A stretch of DNA of 64,000 nt, taken from contig NZ_JAMXQV010000043.1 of NCBI RefSeq assembly GCF_024703995.1, positions 1 through 64,000 of the forward strand. The letters are read 5' to 3'. This document shows, piece after piece, positions 7,701 to 16,100 of the stretch; the first letter of the stretch is position 1, and each line of letters begins with the position of its first letter. A program made the position numbers and the translations under genes. This DNA is from Amycolatopsis iheyensis (lineage in GTDB: Bacteria; Actinomycetota; Actinomycetes; Mycobacteriales; Pseudonocardiaceae). The notes beneath the pieces are model-generated. The model was not told the origin of the DNA and searched no databases. It saw only the letters and a list, made by a program, of their open reading frames with translations.

Positions 7701-8642
7701 GTGACCGGTCACGACAGAGGCATCGAGCCCGACGACGTCTTCGGCAGTGGCTTGTCGGCGTCGGAGGCGGAGTTCGCCGCCGACCTGTCGGCGGTGCAAG
7801 CCGACGACGCGTTGCTCGACGCGCTCGGCGGGTCCGACCCGGCCCTGGCCGACGGACTCGGCGACCAGGAGCTGAACGCGTTGCTGGTCGCGTGGCGAAG
7901 AGACATCGACAGTGAGCCGCTGGCCGAGCTCGTCGACGTCGACACCGCCGTGCGCACCGTCACCACCGCCGCTTTCGCGAAGCGGCATGCTTCGAGCGGA
8001 CGCCGCCGCAGGCTGCTCGTCCCGGTCGCCGTCGCCGCCGCTGTGCTGGCGATCGCGTTCACGGGCACCGGGCTGGCCGCGCGCTCCGCGGAACCGGGCG
8101 ACACCCTCTGGGGTCTCGCGAAGGTCCTCTACTCCGATCACACCCGCTCGGTCGAGGCGGCCGCGAACGCCAAGCTCGACCTCGAGAAGGCGAACCTCGC
8201 CCTCGCCGGCGGCAACCTCGACGCCGCGCGCGAAGCCCTCGACGCCGCGCAGGCCGCGCTGTCGCAGGTGAGCGACGAAGACAACCGCGACCAGCTCATG
8301 GAGCAGCACCGGCAGCTCGCCGCGCAGCTGCAGAACCCCGAGGCCCCGGTCCAGGGCCCGACCCAGACCAGCTCGCCGCAGGTGCCGCCCGGCGTTTCGT
8401 CGACGCAGGTCCCGCCGGCCGGCTCGGCGACGTCGATCCCGGGCAGCGGCAGCGGCACCACCAGCCTGCCGGGCAGCGGGACGCCGACCCCGACGCCCCC
8501 GCCGCCGACCACCGAGCCGCCCCCGACCACGCCCACGACGCCGACGACCACGGCCGCGAGCGGCAACGACCCGGGTGCGGGCACGCCGCGCAACGAGTCC
8601 GCCGTCGGTGGCGCCGCGCAGGGCGTCGAAGGCGGCCAGTAG
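7701..8642 (+). CDS. rsdA: Anti-sigma-D factor RsdA
   Basis: This 313-residue single-pass membrane protein has an acidic N-terminal cytoplasmic domain (1-100) that should bind SigD. A transmembrane helix follows (about 105-126, after an RRRR stop-transfer run), then an extracytoplasmic helical segment (about 140-200) and a Pro/Thr/Ser-rich wall-spanning tail. In M. tuberculosis, RsdA is removed by regulated proteolysis and ClpXP recognition of an exposed VAA end. A VAA tripeptide lies inside this helix (111-113), where intramembrane cleavage could expose it; that step is inference. The gene starts at GTG immediately after the sigD stop, with GGAGG at the end of sigD as ribosome-binding site. 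Confidence 0.88.
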   Translation: MTGHDRGIEPDDVFGSGLSASEAEFAADLSAVQADDALLDALGGSDPALADGLGDQELNALLVAWRRDIDSEPLAELVDVDTAVRTVTTAAFAKRHASSGRRRRLLVPVAVAAAVLAIAFTGTGLAARSAEPGDTLWGLAKVLYSDHTRSVEAAANAKLDLEKANLALAGGNLDAAREALDAAQAALSQVSDEDNRDQLMEQHRQLAAQLQNPEAPVQGPTQTSSPQVPPGVSSTQVPPAGSATSIPGSGSGTTSLPGSGTPTPTPPPPTTEPPPTTPTTPTTTAASGNDPGAGTPRNESAVGGAAQGVEGGQ

Positions 8643-8651
8643 CAGACAGCG

Positions 8652-8690
8652 AAAAGGCCCTGGTGAGCAAACTCACCAGGGCCTTTTTCG
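8652..8690. terminator. Intrinsic terminator between rsdA and the DUF5319 gene
   Basis: AAAAGGCCCTGGTGAG (8652-8667) pairs with CTCACCAGGGCCTTTT (8672-8687), with a CAAA loop and T tract. It is bidirectional, serving convergent genes. Confidence 0.93.
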
Positions 8691-8695
8691 TGGTC

Positions 8696-9082
8696 TTAGT
8701 AGGCGCTTTCGTTCGCCGTGACGCCGTCGGCGAAGCCGCGGCAGTAGTCCCAGCTCACGTAGTCGCCGGGGTTCGGGTCGTAGGCCGGCTCGTGCGGGCG
8801 CATCCGCCCGTCGGCCAGCAGCTGCTCCAGGCTGGCCCGCAGCAGGTGCCAGTCGTGGTAGTGCGGTTCGTCGCATTCGCCGCAGTCCACGACGATGCCG
8901 CGCACCCCGCGGGGCTCGAGCAAGGCCTGGTAGACGGCCAGATCGGAGAGATCGGCCAGCAGCTCGGTGCGTTCGGAGTCGCTGATCGGCTCGTCCAGGC
9001 GTTCCTCGTCGACGAGGAACGCCCGGGCCGGGTCGTCCGGGTCGTCCGCGAACGGGTCTGGAGGCAGGACATCATGCGCCAC
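8696..9082 (-). CDS. DUF5319 protein (Rv3412-like)
   Basis: This small acidic cytoplasmic protein of about 128 residues has no signal or membrane segment. It matches the conserved actinobacterial DUF5319 family, invariably found beside sigD-rsdA and guaB. Recognisable stretches are LPPDPFADDPDDPA, the Cys/His-bearing VDCGECDEPHYHDWH and the C-terminal DPNPGDYVSWDYCRGF. The C-x2-C and clustered His residues suggest a metal site, but the function is unknown. GTG 9082 or GTG 9091 are both possible starts and neither has a strong ribosome-binding site. A much longer open frame continues antisense into guaB and is not real. Confidence 0.82.
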   Translation of the reverse strand: MAHDVLPPDPFADDPDDPARAFLVDEERLDEPISDSERTELLADLSDLAVYQALLEPRGVRGIVVDCGECDEPHYHDWHLLRASLEQLLADGRMRPHEPAYDPNPGDYVSWDYCRGFADGVTANESAY

Positions 9083-9230
9083 GGCCTGCACGGTACCGGG
9101 CGGTCCCGGCGGCTCGCCCACCACCCGGGGCGGGGCCGTGCGCCGGATATCATGAGGGGAAGGCTCCGAGTCGCCGTTGCTCCCGAACGGCGACACGCTC
9201 ACCCCGCGCCAGGAAGGCCCTTCACCCGCT

Positions 9231-10742
9231 ATGACCAGCGACGGCATCACCGCCCCCGTTCCGGCCAAGTTCGCCATGCTCGGCCTGACCTTCGACGACG
9301 TGCTGCTGCTGCCGGCCGAATCGGACGTCGTGCCCAGCGGCGTCGACACCAGCTCCCGGCTGACCCGGAACATCACCCTGGGCATCCCGCTGGTTTCGGC
9401 CGCGATGGACACCGTCACCGAGGCGCGGATGGCGATCGCCATGGCCCGCCAGGGCGGCATCGGCGTGCTCCAGCGCAACCTCCCGATCGACGAGCAGGCG
9501 GCCGCGGTCGAGGTCGTCAAGCGGTCGGAGGCCGGCATGGTCACCGACCCGGTCACCTGCGCACCCGACGCCACGCTGGCCGAGGTCGACGCGCTGTGCG
9601 CCAAGTTCCGCATCTCCGGGGTGCCGGTGACCGACGCGTCCGGCGCGCTGGTGGGCATCATCACCAACCGCGACATGCGGTTCGAGGTCGACCACAGCCG
9701 CCCGGTGTCCGAGGTCATGACGAAGGCGCCGCTGGTCACCGCCCAGGTCGGCGTCTCCGCGGACGCCGCGCTCGGCCTGCTGCGCCGGCACAAGATCGAG
9801 AAGCTGCCGATCGTCGACGGCGCGGGCAAGCTGCGCGGGCTGATCACGGTCAAGGACTTCGTGAAGACCGAGCAGTACCCGAAGGCGACGAAGGACCCGG
9901 ACGGCCGCCTGATCGTCGGCGCCGCGGTCGGCGTCGGCCCGGACGGGCACAAGCGCGCGATGGCGCTGGCCGACGCGGGTGTCGACGTCCTGATGGTCGA
10001 CACCGCGCACGGGCACTCCCGCGCGGTCGTCGAGACGGTCTCGCTGCTGAAGAAGGAGCTGGGCGACGCGGTCGACATCGTCGGCGGCAACGTCGCGACC
10101 CGGGCGGGCGCCCAGGCGCTGGTCGACGCGGGCGCGGACGGCGTCAAGGTCGGCGTGGGCCCGGGCTCGATCTGCACCACCCGGATCGTCGCGGGCGTCG
10201 GCGTGCCGCAGATCTCCGCGATCTTCGAGGCGGACCAGGCGTGCCGCCCGGCCGGGGTCCCGGTGATCGGCGACGGCGGCATCCAGTACTCCGGGGACAT
10301 CGCCAAGGCCATCGCCTCCGGCGCGTCCACGGTGATGCTGGGCAGCCTGCTGGCCGGCACCGCCGAGTCGCCCGGCGACCTGATCCTGGTCAACGGCAAG
10401 CAGTTCAAGGTCTACCGCGGCATGGGCTCGCTCGGCGCGATGCAGTCGCGCGGGCAGGCGAAGTCGTACTCGAAGGACCGCTACGCGCAGGACGACGTGC
10501 TGAGCGAGGACAAGCTGGTCCCCGAGGGCATCGAAGGCCGGATCCCGTTCCGCGGGCCGCTGGCGAACGTCGTGCACCAGCTCGTCGGCGGGCTGCGCTC
10601 GGGCATGGGCTACGCGGGCGCCAACACCATCGCCGAGCTGCAGGAAGCCCAGCTGGTGCGGATCACGGCGGCCGGGCTCAAGGAGAGCCACCCGCACGAC
10701 ATCACGATGACCGTCGAGGCGCCGAACTACACCACCCGGTAG
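9231..10742 (+). CDS. guaB: Inosine-5'-monophosphate dehydrogenase
   Basis: The enzyme oxidises IMP to XMP with NAD+, the committed step of guanine nucleotide synthesis in the cytosol. The 503-residue product has the full barrel interrupted by two CBS domains (about 100-215). It shows the catalytic loop GPGSICTTR with Cys315, the VDTAHGHS strand and the flap segment with YRGMGSLGAM. It corresponds to M. tuberculosis guaB2, the essential active isozyme. ATG 9231 follows AGGAAGG; an in-frame start at 9177 would add 18 unrelated residues. guaB3 lies 1.4 kb downstream and guaA 11 kb downstream on the same strand. Confidence 0.98.
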   Translation: MTSDGITAPVPAKFAMLGLTFDDVLLLPAESDVVPSGVDTSSRLTRNITLGIPLVSAAMDTVTEARMAIAMARQGGIGVLQRNLPIDEQAAAVEVVKRSEAGMVTDPVTCAPDATLAEVDALCAKFRISGVPVTDASGALVGIITNRDMRFEVDHSRPVSEVMTKAPLVTAQVGVSADAALGLLRRHKIEKLPIVDGAGKLRGLITVKDFVKTEQYPKATKDPDGRLIVGAAVGVGPDGHKRAMALADAGVDVLMVDTAHGHSRAVVETVSLLKKELGDAVDIVGGNVATRAGAQALVDAGADGVKVGVGPGSICTTRIVAGVGVPQISAIFEADQACRPAGVPVIGDGGIQYSGDIAKAIASGASTVMLGSLLAGTAESPGDLILVNGKQFKVYRGMGSLGAMQSRGQAKSYSKDRYAQDDVLSEDKLVPEGIEGRIPFRGPLANVVHQLVGGLRSGMGYAGANTIAELQEAQLVRITAAGLKESHPHDITMTVEAPNYTTR

Positions 10743-10793
10743 TCCGCCCTTTCGATCATTCCGCTCCCCGGCGTGGGCCGCGAGACTCGGCCC

Positions 10794-11264
10794 ATGACCG
10801 GGGAGCGACGCACTTCTCGACGGACCATGGTCGCCGTGGCGACCGCCGCCTTGCTCGGCCTCGGCGGTGGCGTGGCCGCTTCGGCGGCTTCAGTGCCTTC
10901 AGTGCCTTCGGGCACTCAGGTGGCCACGCCGTCGCCGGGCGAGGTCTGGAAGCGCACCGAGCTGTTCTTCGGCACCGGCAAGCCGGACGGCACCGAGGTG
11001 ACCGACGCCGAGTTCGCGGCGTTCTCCGACGCGGAGATCACGCCGGCCTTTCCTGACGGCTTCACCCGGCTCGACGGCAGCGGGCAGTGGCGCGGCGGGT
11101 CCGGCGCGGTCGTGCGTGAGCACACTCACGTGATCGTGCTGCTGTACCCGTTCGCCGATCAAGCCGCCGAACGGGAGATCGAAGACCTCCGAACCGATTA
11201 CCGGAAGCAGTTCCAGCAGGAGTCCGTACTGCGTTCGGACTCCGTGGAGCGGGTCTCCTTCTGA
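10794..11264 (+). CDS. Secreted DUF3574 protein
   Basis: This protein of about 156 residues has a basic N-terminus (ERRTSRRTM), a hydrophobic segment of about 20 residues and an Ala-Ser-Ala signal-peptidase-like end, so it is probably exported. The mature part matches DUF3574: ELFFGTGKPDGTEVTDAEF, the FPDGFTRLDGSGQW core and the EHTHVIVLLYP strand. No function is established. ATG 10794 gives a compact signal peptide; GTG 10773 would extend it by seven residues. The gene probably follows guaB in the same direction but has its own 50-bp gap. Confidence 0.75.
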   Translation: MTGERRTSRRTMVAVATAALLGLGGGVAASAASVPSVPSGTQVATPSPGEVWKRTELFFGTGKPDGTEVTDAEFAAFSDAEITPAFPDGFTRLDGSGQWRGGSGAVVREHTHVIVLLYPFADQAAEREIEDLRTDYRKQFQQESVLRSDSVERVSF

Positions 11265-11338
11265 GTCACCGTGACCTAGCGTGCTTACGGTAATCGGTCT
11301 ATCGCCTTGCGTGCGCATGTTGGTGTGCACTAAAGGGC

Positions 11339-11866
11339 ATGACGGTCAGCCGCTTCACGCGCGTGCTGCGCAGAGTGTTCTTCACGGCCGTCGCGCTCGT
11401 GTCCCTGGTCCTGGGCGGCGTGGTCTGCCTGATGTGCCAGGCGCTGGCCGGCCGGGACGCGCCGACCTACCGCGTCGAGGGGCACGTGGTGTCCCACGAG
11501 CGGGGAGCGCTCCCGGTGGGCGGCGACGAGGACGCGGTGAGCCAGACGATCGCGGTCGACGCGGGCAGCCACCGCTACGACATCACGGCGGTCGACCCGG
11601 GCCTCGACCTCCCGCCCGGCCAGCCGGTGATCCTCGACATCTCGAGGGCGGACGGCAGCGTGGCCTACCTCAGCGCGGGCGGCGGGGTGGTCGACCTGCG
11701 TTCCGGAGTGGTGCGTCCGGTGCTGCTGATCTTCGCGGCGCTCGTGGCGTTGGGCGCGGTGTACTTCGGCGCGGTCCGGCTGCACGTCTATCCACCGGTG
11801 GCGACCTGGCTGGCCCTCGTCCTGGGCGCCCTCCTGGCCCCGGTGGTGGTCTTCGTGCGGGTGTGA
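11339..11866 (+). CDS. Small integral membrane protein, unknown
   Basis: The 175-residue product has a basic N-terminus and a transmembrane helix at about 15-36. An extracytoplasmic beta-rich domain (about 40-125) resembles the DUF3592-type layout, and two closely spaced C-terminal helices follow (about 127-147 and 152-172). No catalytic motif is seen. I do not recognise a closer family, and the link to DUF3592 is only architectural. ATG 11339 is the first methionine; the ribosome-binding site is weak. Confidence 0.6.
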   Translation: MTVSRFTRVLRRVFFTAVALVSLVLGGVVCLMCQALAGRDAPTYRVEGHVVSHERGALPVGGDEDAVSQTIAVDAGSHRYDITAVDPGLDLPPGQPVILDISRADGSVAYLSAGGGVVDLRSGVVRPVLLIFAALVALGAVYFGAVRLHVYPPVATWLALVLGALLAPVVVFVRV

Positions 11867-12103
11867 TGTGCCCGGGTGGGGGTACGGCTGGTCGCCGTGT
11901 TCGGGACCGCGCCGCCGCTGCCCACCGAGGCGGTCGCCCGCTGAGTCCGGCCGTCGCCGCGGGGCCGGGACCGCGGGCCGCGGGCCGTGCTCGGAGCGGG
12001 CAGCACGCCCGTGTCGTCGCTGTTCCAACCCCCGTGCGCGGGTCACCCACGCGGACTAGCGACAATGGGGCACGGCAGATTGTCGTCGTCGGAGGAGGCT
12101 TCA

Positions 12104-13237
12104 GTGCGGGACCTGGTCGAGATCGGGATGGGCCGCACCGCGCGGCGGGCGTATGACCTCGACGACGTCGAGATCGTGCCGTCGCGGCGGACCCGGTCGT
12201 CTTCGGTGGTTTCCACCTCCTGGCAGATCGACGCCTACCGCTTCGACCTGCCGCTCGTCACGCACCCGACCGACGCGATCGTCTCGCCCGGCACCGCGGT
12301 CGCCGTCGGCGAGCTGGGCGGCCTGGGCGTGCTCAACGCCGAAGGCCTCTGGGCGCGGCACGCGAACGTCGAGGACGCGATCTTCAAGCTGGTCCGCGCG
12401 GCCGAGGACCTCGAGGACCCGACCGCGGTCGGCCGCGTGCTGCAGGAGCTGCACGCCGCGCCGATCCGGCTCGACCTGCTGTCCGAGGCCATCAAGACCG
12501 TCCGCGAGTCCGGTGTCACGGTGGCCGCGCGCGTCAGCCCGCAGCACGCCGCCGAGCTGACCCCGGACCTGATCGCGGCCGGCGTCGAGATCCTCGTCGT
12601 GCAGGGCACGATCATCTCCGCCGAGCACGTCCAGCGCGACGCCGAGCCGCTGAACCTCAAGGAGTTCATCGGCCGCCTCGACGTCCCGGTGATCGCCGGC
12701 GGCGTCAGCGACTACCGCACGGCGATGCACCTGATGCGCACCGGCGCCGCCGGCGTCATCGTCGGCCACGGCTACACGCCCGGCGTCACCAGCACCGACC
12801 GCGTGCTCGGCATCGGCGTCCCGATGGCCACCGCGATCATCGACGCCGCGGCCGCCCGCCGCGACTACCTCGACGAGACCGGCGGTCGCTACGTGCACGT
12901 CCTCGCCGACGGTGGCATCACGGTGTCGGGCGACGTCGCCAAGGCCATCGCGTGCGGCGCGGACGCCGTCATGCTCGGCTCCCCGCTGGCCGCCGCGTCG
13001 GACGCGCCCGGCCAGGGCCTGTACTGGACGGCGGCCGCCGCGCACCCGTCGCTGCCGCGCTCGCGCGTGGCCGCTGGCCCGGACTACGCCGTCGACCTCA
13101 AGACCCTGCTGTTCGGGCCGTCGTCCGACGCGGAAGGCGTCGTGAACCTCTTCGGGGCGCTTCGCCGCGCGATGGCGAAGACGGGCTACTCGGACCTCAA
13201 GGAGTTCCAGCGGGTGGGCCTCACCGTCCGGCGGTGA
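12104..13237 (+). CDS. guaB3: GuaB3-family IMP dehydrogenase-related protein
   Basis: This 377-residue TIM-barrel protein of the IMPDH/GMP reductase superfamily lacks the CBS domains. The YDLDDVEIVPSRRTRS opening and a late barrel segment (LADGGITVSGDVAKAIACGADAVMLG) are typical. The loop that holds the catalytic Cys in IMPDH and GMP reductase reads GHGYTPGVTSTDRVLG here and contains no cysteine; the only nearby Cys lies in the later KAIACGAD strand. Ordinary IMPDH chemistry is therefore doubtful, consistent with M. tuberculosis, where GuaB2 but not GuaB3 was active. GTG 12104 has GGAGGAGG upstream, which decides the start. Confidence 0.92.
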   Translation: MRDLVEIGMGRTARRAYDLDDVEIVPSRRTRSSSVVSTSWQIDAYRFDLPLVTHPTDAIVSPGTAVAVGELGGLGVLNAEGLWARHANVEDAIFKLVRAAEDLEDPTAVGRVLQELHAAPIRLDLLSEAIKTVRESGVTVAARVSPQHAAELTPDLIAAGVEILVVQGTIISAEHVQRDAEPLNLKEFIGRLDVPVIAGGVSDYRTAMHLMRTGAAGVIVGHGYTPGVTSTDRVLGIGVPMATAIIDAAAARRDYLDETGGRYVHVLADGGITVSGDVAKAIACGADAVMLGSPLAAASDAPGQGLYWTAAAAHPSLPRSRVAAGPDYAVDLKTLLFGPSSDAEGVVNLFGALRRAMAKTGYSDLKEFQRVGLTVRR

Positions 13238-13415
13238 GGTGGTCGACGAACGCGGCGAAGGCGGTCGCGGAGTAGACGAGGATCGGGCGGGGCACCGGCT
13301 GCTTGGTGTCCCGCACCCCGACCACGCCGGGACCGGTTCCGATCTCGACGCAGGCGTTCTCCTCGAAGTGGCTGTGGCTCGACTTGCGCCAACCGGTGAG
13401 CGTTCGTGGGCTCAT
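13221..13415 (-). CDS. DUF397 domain protein
   Basis: This 64-residue DUF397 protein shows GWRKSSHS, EENACVEIG and VRDTKQP. The family is abundant in actinomycetes and usually encoded beside an XRE-type helix-turn-helix regulator (the BldB/AbaA-like systems). No such partner is adjacent, so this copy is an orphan. ATG 13415 has GGAGG 8 nt upstream. The last 17 bases overlap the convergent 3' end of guaB3. Confidence 0.88.
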   Translation of the reverse strand: MSPRTLTGWRKSSHSHFEENACVEIGTGPGVVGVRDTKQPVPRPILVYSATAFAAFVDHLTAGR

Positions 13416-13580
13416 CGTGGTGCCTCCAGGGATCGTGTCCCGCTCAGCGGTGAATCGCCGACGTGGACATCGAGCACCTTGATAACTACCCACGTCCAGC
13501 GGCCGTGAAAGCCGCCAGAAGGGTGACTGGCCAGTAACTTACCTCTGGTCAGAACTTGGACCCCGGGTTACGCTCAAGGT

Positions 13581-15290
13581 GTGACTGCCAGTAACACCAC
13601 CACCAGTGCGGGTGCCCTCGACTACGACGTCGTCGTGGTGGGGTCGGGGTTCGGCGGCAGCGTCGCGGCGCTGCGGCTCACCGAGAAGGGCTATCGGGTC
13701 GCCGTCGTCGAGGCCGGGCGGAGGTTCGCCGACGACGAGTTCGCGAAGACGTCGTGGGACCTCAAGCGCTACCTGTGGGCACCGCAGGTCGGCTGCTACG
13801 GGATCCAGCGCATCCACATGCTCAACGACGTCATGGTGCTCGCGGGCGCCGGTGTCGGCGGTGGGTCGCTGGTCTACGCGAACACGCTCTACCGGCCGCT
13901 GAAGCCGTTCTACGCGGACAAGCAGTGGTCGCACATCACCGACTGGGAGGCCGAGCTCGCGCCGCACTACGACCAGGCGAGCCGGATGCTCGGGGTGGTC
14001 ACCAACCCGACGATCACGCCGTCGGACGTCGTGATGCGCGACGTCGCGAAGGACATGGGGGTCGCCGATTCGTTCCACGCGACACCCGTCGGGGTGTACT
14101 TCGGCAAGCCCGGTTCGAAGGCGGCGGACCCGTACTTCGGCGGCGCCGGCCCCGAGCGCGTCGGCTGCACCGAGTGCGGCTCGTGCATGACCGGCTGCCG
14201 CGTCGGGGCGAAGAACACGCTGGTCAAGAACTACCTCTACCTCGCCGAGCAGGACGGCGCGAAGGTCATCCCGCTGACCACGGTGACCTCCGTGCGGCCG
14301 GTCGAGGGCGGCTACGAAGTCGACCTGAAGAAGACCGGGACGACGTCGCGGCGCTTTCGGACGACGATCACGGCCGAGAAGGTCGTCTTCGCCGCGGGCA
14401 CCTGGGGCACGCAGAACCTGCTGCACAAGATGAAGGACACCGGCATGCTGCCCGCGCTGTCGCGGCGGCTGGGCGAGCTGACCCGCACGAACTCCGAGGC
14501 GATCATCGGCGCGGCCCGCACCGAGGTCGACGAGAGCCGGAACTTCAGCCGGGGCGTCGCGATCACGTCGTCGATCCACCCGGACGAAAACACCCACATC
14601 GAGCCGGTCCGCTACGGCAAGGGCAGCAACGCGATGAGCCTGCTGCAGACGATCGCGACCGACGGCGCCTCGCCGGTCCCGCGCTGGCGGCAGGCGGTGT
14701 CGTTCATGCTCAAGCACCCGGTGCAGGCGGCGAAGCTGCTCAACGGCTACCGCTGGTCCGAGCGCACGGTGATCCTGCTGGTGATGCAGAGCCTGGACAA
14801 CTCGATCACGACGTACACGCGGCGTGGGCTGTTCGGCCGCCGTAAGTACACGTCGAAACAGGGCCACGGCGAGCCGAACCCGAGCTTCATCCCGGCGGGC
14901 CACGAGGCGAACGAGCGCACGGCGGAGCGCATCGGCGGCATCGCGGGCGGCACGTGGGGCGAGATCTTCGACATCCCGCTGACGGCCCACTTCATCGGCG
15001 GTGTCCCGATCGGCGCGTCGCCGGCGGACGGCGTGATCGACCCGTACCACCGCGTGTTCGGCTACCCGGGCCTGTCGGTCGTGGACGGCGCGGCGATCAC
15101 GGCCAACCTGGGCGTGAACCCGTCGCTGACGATCACGGCCCAGGCGGAGCGGGCGTTCTCGTTCTGGCCGAACAAGGGGGAGGCGGACCAGCGGCCCGCG
15201 CAGGACTCGGCGTACGTCCGGCTGGAGCCGGTGGCCCCGAAGAACCCGGCGGTGCCGTCGAACGCCCCGGCGGCCTTGCGGCGGTCCTAA
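13581..15290 (+). CDS. choD: GMC-family oxidoreductase, ChoD-like (putative cholesterol oxidase)
   Basis: This 569-residue FAD enzyme resembles M. tuberculosis ChoD (578 residues), also encoded next to guaB3. The N-terminal dinucleotide fold VVVGSGFGGSVAALRL (about 17-32) and the GAGVGGGS segment are clear. The C-terminal GMC segment includes DPYHRVFGYPGLSVVDG and a closing NPSLTITAQAER. A Cys-rich insertion C-x2-C-x2-C-x3-C (about residues 194-205, CTECGSCMTGC) resembles an iron-sulfur ligand set and is known in this subfamily. Substrate is inferred; oxidation of 3-beta-hydroxysteroids is the usual annotation. It is followed after 10 bp by the next gene, so both are probably cotranscribed. 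Confidence 0.85.
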   Translation: MTASNTTTSAGALDYDVVVVGSGFGGSVAALRLTEKGYRVAVVEAGRRFADDEFAKTSWDLKRYLWAPQVGCYGIQRIHMLNDVMVLAGAGVGGGSLVYANTLYRPLKPFYADKQWSHITDWEAELAPHYDQASRMLGVVTNPTITPSDVVMRDVAKDMGVADSFHATPVGVYFGKPGSKAADPYFGGAGPERVGCTECGSCMTGCRVGAKNTLVKNYLYLAEQDGAKVIPLTTVTSVRPVEGGYEVDLKKTGTTSRRFRTTITAEKVVFAAGTWGTQNLLHKMKDTGMLPALSRRLGELTRTNSEAIIGAARTEVDESRNFSRGVAITSSIHPDENTHIEPVRYGKGSNAMSLLQTIATDGASPVPRWRQAVSFMLKHPVQAAKLLNGYRWSERTVILLVMQSLDNSITTYTRRGLFGRRKYTSKQGHGEPNPSFIPAGHEANERTAERIGGIAGGTWGEIFDIPLTAHFIGGVPIGASPADGVIDPYHRVFGYPGLSVVDGAAITANLGVNPSLTITAQAERAFSFWPNKGEADQRPAQDSAYVRLEPVAPKNPAVPSNAPAALRRS

Positions 15291-15300
15291 GATCGGTGCC

Positions 15301-16008
15301 GTGACGGCATCCGAGCAGGCGCGCGCGTTCCTTGACGGCATCCGGAAGCTCGACGACGAGTGGGCGCGGGTCATCGGTGGCCTCGGTGAGCCCGAGCTCC
15401 GGGCGCCCAGCGCGTTGCCCGGCTGGTCGCGGGCCCACGTTCTCACGCACGTCGCGCGCAACGCCGACGGGCTCCAGAACCTGCTGACCTGGGCGAACAC
15501 CGGGGTCGAGACGCCGATGTACGCCAGCGCCGAAGCGCGCGAGGCCGACATCGAGGCCGGGGCCCAGCACCCCTCCGCCGGCATCCTCGCCGACTTCGTC
15601 GCCGCCGCCGGACGCTTCGAGCAGTACGCCGCCGCCATGCCGGACGACGCCTGGGCGCGGGAAGCCCGCAACCGGCAGGGCGACCCCGTGAGCGGGACCG
15701 TCGTCGCGCGGATGCGGCTGTCCGAGCTCACCATCCACCTCGCCGACCTCGACCGCGGCTACGACCTCGACCGCGTGCTCGGCCTGCTCGGGCCGCTCGC
15801 CGACGACGTCGTGCAGCACGCCATCACCTCCCGGGCCGCGCACCTCCCCGCGTTGCGCCTGGTGGCGGACGGCTCCGAGTGGGCGATGGGCGCCGCCCCC
15901 GGCGCCACGGTCCGCGGCACCAGCGGGCAGCTGCTGGCCTGGCTCAGCGGCCGCTCCGACGGCGCCGACCTCGACGGCGCCGTCCCGCCGATCCCCGCCT
16001 GGGGCTGA
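15301..16008 (+). CDS. Mycothiol-dependent maleylpyruvate isomerase-family protein
   Basis: The 235-residue product has an N-terminal DinB-fold mycothiol-binding domain: WSRAHVLTHVARN supplies one metal His, and SELTIHLADLD supplies the Glu and second His. A C-terminal SCP-like part follows (about 150-235). In characterised relatives a zinc held by His/Glu/His activates mycothiol for isomerisation or conjugation. The substrate is unknown. It sits 10 bp after choD. Confidence 0.82.
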   Translation: MTASEQARAFLDGIRKLDDEWARVIGGLGEPELRAPSALPGWSRAHVLTHVARNADGLQNLLTWANTGVETPMYASAEAREADIEAGAQHPSAGILADFVAAAGRFEQYAAAMPDDAWAREARNRQGDPVSGTVVARMRLSELTIHLADLDRGYDLDRVLGLLGPLADDVVQHAITSRAAHLPALRLVADGSEWAMGAAPGATVRGTSGQLLAWLSGRSDGADLDGAVPPIPAWG

Positions 16009-16100
16009 ACTCACTTCGACCGTCCTCCGTGTAGTGATCAGGGGCGCGGAGGCCGGTGCCCGGTTCTAGACTGAGCCTCCCCGGCAGCGAGGAGTCCGAT

